Shown here piece after piece: positions 1 through 7,195 of a stretch of DNA of 46,178 nucleotides (within the stretch, counting starts at the first letter, position 1; the number at the start of each line of letters is the position of its first letter). The DNA is from a virus. Position numbers and translations under genes: made by a program. Location of the stretch: the IMG/VR virus record IMGVR_UViG_3300035681_000035, positions 1-46,178 of that record; one strand, given 5' to 3'. The notes beneath the pieces are model-generated. The model was not told where the DNA came from, ran no database searches, and was given only the letters and a program-made list of their open reading frames with translations.

Positions 1-242
1 TGCAAGAAAAAAAAATAGGAAAACTTCCGTTGGGGAAAGTTTCACCGCTCGATTTTTTTGGCACGATATTTGCTATGCTTTTCCCCCACGTTTGGGGGAT
101 AGTGGCACGTTCCCCACCATAGGGGGGGTTTTTCTGTTTTCCCCCCTTCCGAGGGGTCTGGCCCCAAAAGGCGGCGGTGGTCCAAAAACAATAGGCACCC
201 TCATATATAATTGGCCAGTTTAATAGCCACTTTCCCCATATA
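1..242. other. Non-coding left end with C/G runs and hairpins
   Basis: No convincing gene is seen in the first 309 bases. The segment differs from the rest of the window in having runs of C and G. Several short inverted repeats are visible: an AAACTT/AAGTTT pair around 22-43, CCCCC/GGGGG at 83-98, CCCC/GGGG at 112-127 followed by a T run, and CCCCT/AGGGG around a TCCG loop at 143-156. The word TGGCACG occurs near 59 and near 102. The position just upstream of the packaging genes makes a packaging (cos or pac) site or a regulatory leader possible, but nothing here proves either. Confidence 0.5.
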
Positions 243-278
243 TAAAAAAAGAGCAAGCATCAAACGACACTTGCCCCT
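243..278 (-). terminator. Rho-independent terminator of the minus-strand HTH gene
   Basis: Read on the minus strand, GGGCAAGTG and TGCTTGCTC form a nine-pair stem (some G-T pairs) around a short loop, followed directly by seven T residues. It lies about 30 bases beyond the stop codon of the small DNA-binding gene at 310-519, the right place to end its transcript. Confidence 0.7.
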
Positions 279-309
279 TTTAGAACGCAGAAACTATCTT
301 CTAGAAACT

Positions 310-519
310 TCAGATATTAGTATTTTCCATATTCTTTTTTCTACGACCTCTAGGTTTGCTAATGCCTAGTTTTCGTCTTTGACGTCGTATCATGCTGCAA
401 CTAACAGTTTCACCTGTCATTTGGCTTAATTTTTGAGCCAACTCAATATCGCTAAACGACGATAAATTATCCTTAATATACTGCAATTCTGCGTCGCTCC
501 ATCTCTTATAGTTTGCCAT
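310..519 (-). CDS. Small basic helix-turn-helix DNA-binding protein
   Basis: This 69-residue protein begins MANYKRWSDAELQYIKDN and ends in a very basic tail (KPRGRRKK). The segment WSDAELQYIKDN...DIELAQKLS...VSCSMIRRQRRKLGI looks like a Myb/SANT-like or homeodomain-like helix-turn-helix, as in many small phage DNA-binding proteins. The start at 519 is chosen because AAGGA lies about eight bases upstream; the longer frame adds a 20-residue leader with no ribosome site. It is the only minus-strand gene at this end and is divergent from the packaging operon, so it may repress or tune the shared intergenic promoter region, but that role is inferred. It could also be a small homing or packaging accessory factor. 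Confidence 0.65.
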   Translation of the reverse strand: MANYKRWSDAELQYIKDNLSSFSDIELAQKLSQMTGETVSCSMIRRQRRKLGISKPRGRRKKNMENTNI

Positions 520-533
520 AAACATTTTCCTTT

Positions 534-561
534 TTGACAAAAAGTGTACAAAACATAATAT
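534..561 (+). promoter_or_regulatory. Candidate sigma-70-type promoter of the packaging operon
   Basis: A perfect TTGACA at 534-539 is followed 16 bases later by TAATAT (556-561), inside a very AT-rich stretch that also contains TATAAT at 561-566. It precedes the strong ribosome site (AGAGG) of the gene starting at 599. The same interval is upstream of the divergent minus-strand gene, so it may serve as a two-way control region. The -10 assignment is uncertain because several AT words compete. Confidence 0.45.
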
Positions 562-598
562 ATAATATACTTTGGTCACTTTAACGCAAGAGGTTTTT

Positions 599-769
599 AT
601 GAATATTGACCATATTTCCCCCAGTACCCTTCATGTTACTGCTACAGAAAATCTTAATATACAAGATGATTTGGCCAAAGAAGGTACCAAAACCATAGCA
701 CAATTAATAAATGAAAAAACCCAAAAAGACACCGACGAAACTCAAAACGAAACATCCACTAACAGTTGA
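599..769 (+). CDS. Small acidic hypothetical protein
   Basis: This 56-residue protein starts MNIDHISPSTLHVTATENL and has an acidic, Asp/Glu/Thr/Asn-rich C-terminus. No known family is recognised. The start at 599 is supported by AAGAGG five bases upstream, the best ribosome site in this part of the window; the longer frame from 572 lacks one. The last 59 bases overlap the next gene in a different frame. It is first in the packaging operon, directly after the candidate promoter, a place where phages often carry small regulators or leader peptides that couple translation. Confidence 0.5.
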   Translation: MNIDHISPSTLHVTATENLNIQDDLAKEGTKTIAQLINEKTQKDTDETQNETSTNS

Positions 770-1361
770 TGAAAACGAATTTCTTAATGTAGTTAATATA
801 ATAGCAAAAAAATTAGCCTACAAATTTAAATTTGGTTATCATGACTACGACGATATGAAACAGCAGATTAGCATATTTGCTTTGGAAGGCTTAAAAAATT
901 ACGACCACAAAAGGCCCCTCGAAAACTTTCTTTGGACCCACGTTCGAAATCGACTATTCAACTACAAAAGAGATAACTATCAACGACCAGACAAACCGTG
1001 TTTGAGTTGTCCCCTATACGACCCCCACTGCAAAAAGAGCATTAGTGGTTGTGTTGACTACTCTAACAAAGAAGACTGTGAACTATATGAGAATTGGCTA
1101 AGTCGTAATAATACCAAAAAGAATCTTATGCACCTTACCACCATTGATGAAATTAAAGATTACGGAAACGCTTTTAGTAGTGATGATAGTTTATTAACAA
1201 ATTCCATAGCATCCAACGAAATTTTTAAGTTGGTAGAAACACACTTAACAGGAGAATATCGCACAATATATCTTAAAGTTAAGAACGGATCCAAAGTAAC
1301 CAAGAGCGATATGGATAAGTTAACATCTAAACTACAGGAGATCATGAACGACCATGGCTAA
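711..1361 (+). CDS. Sigma-70-like transcription factor with Cys cluster
   Basis: The protein has 216 residues. Residues about 25-95 (NIIAKKLAYKF..., then YDDMKQQISIFALEGLKNYD and FLWTHVRNRLFNYKRD) resemble sigma-70 region 2, which binds core RNA polymerase and the -10 element. Next comes a Cys-rich insert (CLSCPLYDPHC, SGC, and a Cys after KED) that could bind zinc. The C-terminal part includes LTGEYRTIYLKVKNGSK, a possible weak region-4-like helix pair. Phage sigma-like factors redirect host polymerase to late genes, and the position at the head of the structural operon fits. No ribosome site is clear; translation may be coupled to the overlapping gene upstream. The next gene overlaps by eight bases. 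Function is inferred from motif resemblance only. Confidence 0.55.
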   Translation: MKKPKKTPTKLKTKHPLTVDENEFLNVVNIIAKKLAYKFKFGYHDYDDMKQQISIFALEGLKNYDHKRPLENFLWTHVRNRLFNYKRDNYQRPDKPCLSCPLYDPHCKKSISGCVDYSNKEDCELYENWLSRNNTKKNLMHLTTIDEIKDYGNAFSSDDSLLTNSIASNEIFKLVETHLTGEYRTIYLKVKNGSKVTKSDMDKLTSKLQEIMNDHG

Positions 1362-2175
1362 AAAACGCGGACAACTAAGTTTAGACGAAGAGAAATTTAT
1401 TACTGATAATATTAACTCTCTTAGCATAGAAGCTATTGCAGAGCAACTTAATCGTAATGTGGAACCAGTCAATCGTTATATTGATGAAAATCAATTATTT
1501 AGCAGCGAAGAAAAAAATGAGAATGAAACTCTTCGGCGCAAGCTACGAAGTAAAACTTTCTGGACCGAAATAGTACGACAGTTTGATGAACACACGGGCG
1601 AATTAGAATACTTTGAAAATACGTGGATTGGCCTTATTAAACAATTCAGAGAAGACGTTTTGCCCGCCGAAGAACTTCAGATCAAACAGTTTATCACCAT
1701 AGATATTCTTATTAATCGTAGCATGAAAGAGCGAAAACGACACATTAGTGAAACTGAAAAATTACAAAAATTGGTTGATAAAGAATACGAAAAGCCCGAA
1801 GATCAACGAGACATTCCTAAACTCGCTAATTTAGAAGCTCAATTAAGTTTCGCCCGCAACAGTATAGCAAGTTATACAAATGAATATACTAAGCTTTTAA
1901 ACGAGCAACAAAAAATTAGCAAGGACCTTAAGGCTACGAGAGAGCAACGTATTAAAAGAATCGAAGATGGTAAAAGTAGCTGGGTTGGTTTAATACGTAT
2001 GCTAGAAGACGAAGAGATACGAGAAAAAGAAGGTCGTGAGATGGAAATATTGGCCTTGGCTACAGAAAAAGCTAAACAGACCCTTTATGGATATCATCAA
2101 TATTCTGATCATAGTGTTGATTGCCCCATACTAAATGAGGAGGCAGTAAATCTTAATGACTCGGAATTACAATGA
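1354..2175 (+). CDS. HTH and coiled-coil protein, possible small terminase subunit
   Basis: The 273-residue protein has an N-terminal helix-turn-helix-like segment (SLDEEKFITDN...SIEAIAEQLNRNVEPVNRYI, residues about 8-43), then a long charged, helical region with likely coiled coils (residues about 120-225). This plan, and the position upstream of the large terminase, match small terminase subunits, which recognise phage DNA and load the packaging motor. No family-specific motif is recognised, so the assignment rests on architecture and context. The start overlaps the previous gene by eight bases and its end overlaps the HNH gene by 20 bases, consistent with translational coupling. A general DNA-binding structural protein is the main alternative. 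Confidence 0.45.
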   Translation: MAKKRGQLSLDEEKFITDNINSLSIEAIAEQLNRNVEPVNRYIDENQLFSSEEKNENETLRRKLRSKTFWTEIVRQFDEHTGELEYFENTWIGLIKQFREDVLPAEELQIKQFITIDILINRSMKERKRHISETEKLQKLVDKEYEKPEDQRDIPKLANLEAQLSFARNSIASYTNEYTKLLNEQQKISKDLKATREQRIKRIEDGKSSWVGLIRMLEDEEIREKEGREMEILALATEKAKQTLYGYHQYSDHSVDCPILNEEAVNLNDSELQ

Positions 2176-2437
2176 TCCTCAATATAAACAATGGAGAAAA
2201 TTAATAAAAACAAGAGATAAAAATACTTGTCAATGGCCCGGTTGTAAAAGCCACTATAAAATTCATGCTCATCATATTCAAAAATGGGCCGATTTTCCCG
2301 GCTTAAGATACCATCCTCAAAACGGTATTTGTCTCTGCAAAATTCATCATGATCTTATAAAAGATAACGAAGAAAATTATAGTCAATTTTTTAGCACACT
2401 AATACTAAATAAACTACGAGCTTCCAATGAAAAGTAA
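2156..2437 (+). CDS. HNH endonuclease
   Basis: The 93-residue protein is a compact HNH (beta-beta-alpha-metal) nuclease. Zinc-type ligands are visible as C25 and C30 (CQWPGC) and C61 and H64 (CLCKIHH); HAHHI at 37-41 supplies the first catalytic His, with N56 and H65 completing the motif. HNH proteins beside terminases in many siphoviruses support DNA cutting during packaging, and this gene lies two genes before the large terminase, so that role is plausible. A free-standing homing endonuclease is an alternative, but the tight overlaps (20 bases upstream, 11 downstream) argue for an integrated operon member. Confidence 0.85.
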   Translation: MTRNYNDPQYKQWRKLIKTRDKNTCQWPGCKSHYKIHAHHIQKWADFPGLRYHPQNGICLCKIHHDLIKDNEENYSQFFSTLILNKLRASNEK

Positions 2438-2897
2438 TGATCCTTTTACTATAATAGTAGATACCAGAGAGCAGATGCCATGGGAATTTGGCTTTCACAA
2501 TACTGCTAAACGTAAATTAGATACTGGGGATTATAGTATAGAAGGATTTGAAAGCTTATTTACTATAGAAAGAAAAAAGAGCGTTAGTGAAATTGCTAAT
2601 AATATTACAGAAAGTCGATTTAAAGATGTATTAGAGCGTTTGGGAAGTATACCACATAGTTTCATGATTATGGAATTTAGTTTGGATGAAATTTATCAGT
2701 TTCCTGTGGGTAGTGATGTTCCTAAGAAAATGTGGGACAAGTTGCGTATTAGTGGTAATTATATTATGAAATATTTAATAGAAGCACAATTAAACTATAA
2801 TATTCATATACTATTTTGTGATGATGCCGAGAATGCTGAAAGAGTAGCTGTTAGTATTATGAAAAGAATATACGAAAAATATGGTACTAAAAAGTAA
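2427..2897 (+). CDS. ERCC4 (XPF/Mus81)-type nuclease
   Basis: The 156-residue protein is a stand-alone ERCC4 nuclease domain. The diagnostic order is IIVDTREQMPW (D12, R14, E15), then GDYSIEGFE, then IERKKSVSEI, matching the metal-binding nuclease core of the XPF/Mus81/ERCC4 family, which cuts branched or flap DNA. No helicase or tandem helix-hairpin-helix region is present. It overlaps the HNH gene by 11 bases and the large terminase by 17, so it is produced with the packaging machinery and may clear branches from concatemeric DNA before packaging. The family is well supported; the packaging link is inferred from position. Confidence 0.8.
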   Translation: MKSNDPFTIIVDTREQMPWEFGFHNTAKRKLDTGDYSIEGFESLFTIERKKSVSEIANNITESRFKDVLERLGSIPHSFMIMEFSLDEIYQFPVGSDVPKKMWDKLRISGNYIMKYLIEAQLNYNIHILFCDDAENAERVAVSIMKRIYEKYGTKK

Positions 2898-4908
2898 TCT
2901 ACTATATGACAATGCGTGGCTAGGACTTGGAGATCTTAGTCAAATAATTATTCCGACCAATCACATGATTGGCCGAACCAAAGAAGATATAGAAAATCCT
3001 GATCTTCATTTGTTAAGACTATTACGAGATCCTCATTATTTTGGAACCACAGCGAAACTATTATTTGATATTGAACTTCATCCTATTCAAATAGCAATAC
3101 TACAAGAGTTTTGGTTACGACCATTTCCTATGTTTGTGGCCTCTCGTGGTTTCGGTAAAAGTTTTCTTATGGCTATGTATTGTACGCTTAGGTGCATACT
3201 GGTTCCTGGAACAAAGATTGTTGTGGTTGGTGCAGCTTTCCGACAGAGTAAAATCATATTCGAATATATGGAAACGTTGTGGCGTAATAGTCCCATTCTT
3301 CGTAGCATCTTTAGTGGAAACGATGATGGTCCGCGTCGAGATGTTGACAGATGCACTATGAGACTGGGCGAAAGTTGGACAATTGCGGTTCCTATGGGCG
3401 ATGGTAGTAAGATCAGAGGTTTAAGAGCACACATTATCATCGCAGACGAGTTCGCATCAATCTCACCAGATATTTATGAGACAGTAGTATCAGGGTTCGC
3501 TGCTGTAAGTGCCAGTCCTATTCAGAACGTTAAAGAGGAAGCTAAAAAAGCAGCAATGTTAGAGGCTGGATTATGGAATGATGAATTAGAGGCAGTACAA
3601 ATTAAAAAGGGTAACCAAGCTATTATTGCTGGTACCGCAGACTATAGTTTTAAGCATTTTGCCAGCTACTGGAAAAGATACAAAGCTATTATTAATAGCA
3701 AGGGAGATAAGCATAAACTAGAAGAAATCTTTAAGGGTGAAGTACCAGATAGTTTTAATTGGAAAGACTATAGTATTATTCGTATTCCATACGAGTTAAT
3801 TCCAAAAGGATTCATGGATGACAAACAAGTAAGTAGAGCTAAGGCTACTATTCATACTGGCATATATAATATGGAATATGCTGCTTGTTTTACAGAAGAT
3901 AGTGATGGATTCTTTAGGCGTAGTCTTATTGAGAGTTGTGTTACTAATGAATCTAGACCAATTAGTGTTAATGGAAATAATGTTTTATTTGATGTGAGTA
4001 CCAAAGGCAATCCTGATCTTCAATATATTTATGGTATTGATCCAGCGAGTGAAAAAGATAATTTTACTATAGTTATTTTAGAGTTACATAAAGATCATAG
4101 TCGTATAGTTTATGGATGGAGTACTAATAGAAATAATTTTAAAGATCGACAGAAAACAGGACTAGTAAACGAGCACGATTTTTATGGTTTCTGTGCTAGG
4201 AAAATTCGTAATCTGATGAAAATTTTTCCTTGTACTCGTATTGGCATGGATGCTCAGGGTGGTGGTGTTGCAGTAGAAGAGGCTCTACATGATCCTGGTA
4301 AGTTAGAAGAGGGTGAAAATTTAATATGGCCAGTAATAGATATAAATAAACCAAAGGATACTGATGATCAATCTGGTTTACATATTTTAGAATTAGTGCA
4401 ATTTGCACGAGCAGATTGGACAGCACAGGCTAATCATGGTTTAAGAAAAGACTTAGAAGATAAAGTATTATTATTTCCACGTTTTGATCAAATTACTCTA
4501 GCGTTGGCTCTGGATAGAGAAAATAAAGATATTATGACTGCTGATCTTAGTAATCTATATGATAGTGAAAGCGAATGTGTGTTAGAAATAGAAGAACTTA
4601 AGAATGAATTAACTACTATTGTTATGACACAAACTAGTACCGGACCAAATGCTCGTGATCGGTGGGATACTCCAGAAATTAAATTACCAAATGGTAAAAA
4701 GGGTAAATTAAGAAAAGACCGATATAGCGCTTTATTAATAGCTAATATGTTAGCTCGTCAAATGAGTAGAACTTTAGAGCCAACACAATTTGATGTTATT
4801 GGTAATAATTTGGCCGATGTTGAAAAAAAAGAGGGGCAAATGTATAAAGGGCCAAGCTGGTTTACAGACAATGCAAATGCTAATATATATGGTGGAATTT
4901 ATAGATAA
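2881..4908 (+). CDS. terL: Terminase large subunit (packaging ATPase-nuclease)
   Basis: The protein has 675 residues, a normal size for a large terminase. The ATPase half carries a Walker A-type SRGFGKS (88-94) and a Walker B IIADE (D189 and E190 catalytic). The nuclease half shows the RNase H-like acidic triad candidates D387 (IYGIDPAS), D457 (IGMDAQGGG) and D613 (RKDRYSALL). The enzyme translocates phage DNA into the prohead through the portal and cuts it to unit length. Its start overlaps the ERCC4 gene by 17 bases; the portal gene follows after 50 non-coding bases. Motif content and gene order make the call secure. Confidence 0.93.
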   Translation: MVLKSNLLYDNAWLGLGDLSQIIIPTNHMIGRTKEDIENPDLHLLRLLRDPHYFGTTAKLLFDIELHPIQIAILQEFWLRPFPMFVASRGFGKSFLMAMYCTLRCILVPGTKIVVVGAAFRQSKIIFEYMETLWRNSPILRSIFSGNDDGPRRDVDRCTMRLGESWTIAVPMGDGSKIRGLRAHIIIADEFASISPDIYETVVSGFAAVSASPIQNVKEEAKKAAMLEAGLWNDELEAVQIKKGNQAIIAGTADYSFKHFASYWKRYKAIINSKGDKHKLEEIFKGEVPDSFNWKDYSIIRIPYELIPKGFMDDKQVSRAKATIHTGIYNMEYAACFTEDSDGFFRRSLIESCVTNESRPISVNGNNVLFDVSTKGNPDLQYIYGIDPASEKDNFTIVILELHKDHSRIVYGWSTNRNNFKDRQKTGLVNEHDFYGFCARKIRNLMKIFPCTRIGMDAQGGGVAVEEALHDPGKLEEGENLIWPVIDINKPKDTDDQSGLHILELVQFARADWTAQANHGLRKDLEDKVLLFPRFDQITLALALDRENKDIMTADLSNLYDSESECVLEIEELKNELTTIVMTQTSTGPNARDRWDTPEIKLPNGKKGKLRKDRYSALLIANMLARQMSRTLEPTQFDVIGNNLADVEKKEGQMYKGPSWFTDNANANIYGGIYR

Positions 4909-4958
4909 CTAGTGTATTATTAAATTAATACTTATTACAATACTATTATAATACTATT

Positions 4959-7178
4959 ATGCCAAGAAAAAAACCTATAAAAAGCGATAATATACCGATA
5001 GCTCCTAATGTTATGCCAGATAATGCATATGTTACATGGGACGATAATGATTTAGCCAGTAAGCAAAAAGCCTTAGATGAATCATCCAGAAGCTTGGATG
5101 AATATGGCCTTTTTAGCAACAAAACTACTGCTGCAACTAGTCGCTTTAGAAACTTCATGAATCTTGATGGTCAAACATCTGGCCGTCCTGGTTTAACAAA
5201 AAGTGATTATGATTATTTTCGTCCAGACGAAGCTATTCCAACAGAAATCAAAGCTATTTTTGCTATGGCAGATCAAATCTATAATCGTGTTGGTTTAGTT
5301 AAAAACGTTATTGACCTTATGGGTGATTTTGCTAGTCAGGGTATTCGTCTTGTTCATCCCAATAAAAGAATAGAAAGATTCTATCGTAATTGGTTTGAAA
5401 AAGTCAAAGGCGAAGAACGTAGTGAAAGATTTTTAAATCATTTATATCGTGTTGGTAATGTAGTTATTAATCGTCAAACAGCAAAGATTAGTGTTAAAGT
5501 TGCAGAAGATATGTATAAGGCTAAAGCATCTCCTGATTTTATCGTTACTAATGATGAACCAATAGTTGAAAAAAGAGAAATACCTTGGAAGTATACTTTT
5601 ATTGATCCAAGAGTAGTTGATATTGCAGGAGCATCATTGGCATCGTTCGTAGGGAAGAAAAATTATTACATTACAATTCCAGCATCGTTAAGAAAAATTA
5701 TTAATGCTCCTAAAAACGAAGCTGAAAAATCTATTATAGATCAATTACCAGCAGCTATAGTTGAAGCAGCTAAGAGTAAAAAGCCATATTTATTAGATCC
5801 AGAAAAGACATTAGTATTTCACTATAAAAAAGACGATTGGAAAACTTGGGCATTTCCCATGATCTATAGTATTATGGACGATATTAGTATTGTTGAAAAA
5901 CTAAAGCTCGCAGACCTTGCCGCTCTTGATGGTGCTATCAGTAATATTCGTATTTTTAAACTTGGTAGCTTAGAACACAAGATTGCTCCAACACAAGCTG
6001 CTGCTAGTAAACTTAGTAGTATATTACAGGCTAATGTTGGTGGCGGTACAATGGATTTAGTATGGGGTCCGGATCTTGAATTAATTGAAAGTAAAACTAG
6101 TGTTCATCAATTCTTAGGAGAGGGTAAATATACTCCTCACTTAAATAGTATTTATGCTGGTCTTGGCATTCCTCCCACCCTAACCGGAACGTTTGGTGCT
6201 GCTGGAACAACAAATAATTTTATTAGTCTAAAAACATTAACACAAAGACTACAATATGGTCGCAAAGTCTTAATGGCATTTTGGAAAAATGAAATTACTA
6301 TGGTTCAAAAGGCGATGGGCTTTAGATTTCCAGCAAAAATTGAATTTGATAGAATGGATCTTAGTAATGAAGATGCTGAAAAGGCATTACTCGTACAATT
6401 AGCAGATAGAAATCTTATCAGCGATGAAATGCTACAGAAAGCATTTGGTTTTGATCCTGAAATTGAAAAGAGTAGACTTAATAGAGAAAGCAGAGAAAGA
6501 AATAGTGATCGTATGGTACAAAAGGCTGGTCCATTTTTTGATGGTGGTACTTTTGATAATAGTATGCGTAAGATGGCTTTACAGTTAGGGCTAGCCACTC
6601 CTAGTCAAGTAGGACTAGAACTAGAACCAAAAAAGAAAGGCGAAATGAATGCTGTTGAGGTGAAGTCAGAATTTGCTATACCTAAATTGCCATTTGGTGG
6701 AGGCGGAGTAAATCAAGAGTCAGCTCCTAAAGGACAACCACAACAAGGACGTCCTAAAAATTCTAAAGATAGTAAGAAACGTAAAACTAAAGATTTTGCC
6801 CCACAAACAGGAGCATCTTTATATCTATGGTCTATTGAAGCCCAAGATAAAATTACAGATATTTTAAATCCACAATTATTAGAATTCTATAACAAAAAAA
6901 ATATGCGTAGCTTATCAAAAACTGAGTACGATGAAGCAGAAGCTACAAAAACTAAAATCTTTTTTTCTTTGGATCCATTTGCTACGATAACAGAAGAAGT
7001 AGTTTTAGCAAAACTCAATACTATCAATAGTATTGATAATAATCTAAAAGTATCTAAATACTATAATTTAATTAAGGCTATCTCTAGTGAGATTAATAGA
7101 ATCCCCACAGCCGAAGAATTAAAGTATACCAAAGCCTATTTCTATCAAACGGTGTATAACCCCACTAATGAGTCCTAA
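4959..7178 (+). CDS. Portal protein
   Basis: The 739-residue protein follows the large terminase directly and has the expected make-up of a phage portal: a helical N-terminus, a central body with DPRVVDIAG and KTLVFHYKKDDWKTWAFPM segments, an IYAGLGIPPTLTG segment followed by a long helical stretch, and a charged, low-complexity C-terminal region (residues about 560-620). Portals form the dodecameric ring at one capsid vertex through which DNA passes and to which connectors attach. It is long for a portal; the extra C-terminal part from about residue 620 is of unknown role. No strong ribosome site precedes the ATG at 4959. Confidence 0.85.
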   Translation: MPRKKPIKSDNIPIAPNVMPDNAYVTWDDNDLASKQKALDESSRSLDEYGLFSNKTTAATSRFRNFMNLDGQTSGRPGLTKSDYDYFRPDEAIPTEIKAIFAMADQIYNRVGLVKNVIDLMGDFASQGIRLVHPNKRIERFYRNWFEKVKGEERSERFLNHLYRVGNVVINRQTAKISVKVAEDMYKAKASPDFIVTNDEPIVEKREIPWKYTFIDPRVVDIAGASLASFVGKKNYYITIPASLRKIINAPKNEAEKSIIDQLPAAIVEAAKSKKPYLLDPEKTLVFHYKKDDWKTWAFPMIYSIMDDISIVEKLKLADLAALDGAISNIRIFKLGSLEHKIAPTQAAASKLSSILQANVGGGTMDLVWGPDLELIESKTSVHQFLGEGKYTPHLNSIYAGLGIPPTLTGTFGAAGTTNNFISLKTLTQRLQYGRKVLMAFWKNEITMVQKAMGFRFPAKIEFDRMDLSNEDAEKALLVQLADRNLISDEMLQKAFGFDPEIEKSRLNRESRERNSDRMVQKAGPFFDGGTFDNSMRKMALQLGLATPSQVGLELEPKKKGEMNAVEVKSEFAIPKLPFGGGGVNQESAPKGQPQQGRPKNSKDSKKRKTKDFAPQTGASLYLWSIEAQDKITDILNPQLLEFYNKKNMRSLSKTEYDEAEATKTKIFFSLDPFATITEEVVLAKLNTINSIDNNLKVSKYYNLIKAISSEINRIPTAEELKYTKAYFYQTVYNPTNES

Positions 7179-7195
7179 AAATAAGGGTTAATAAT

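Noticed and set aside
599-1361. Frameshift fusing the small acidic gene to the sigma-like gene
   Set aside because: The downstream frame is +1 relative to the upstream gene, so the A-rich stretch does not suit a -1 slip; each gene has its own plausible start.
3087-3440. 117-residue minus-strand open frame within the large terminase
   Set aside because: It is antisense to the Walker A and Walker B region and has no independent support.
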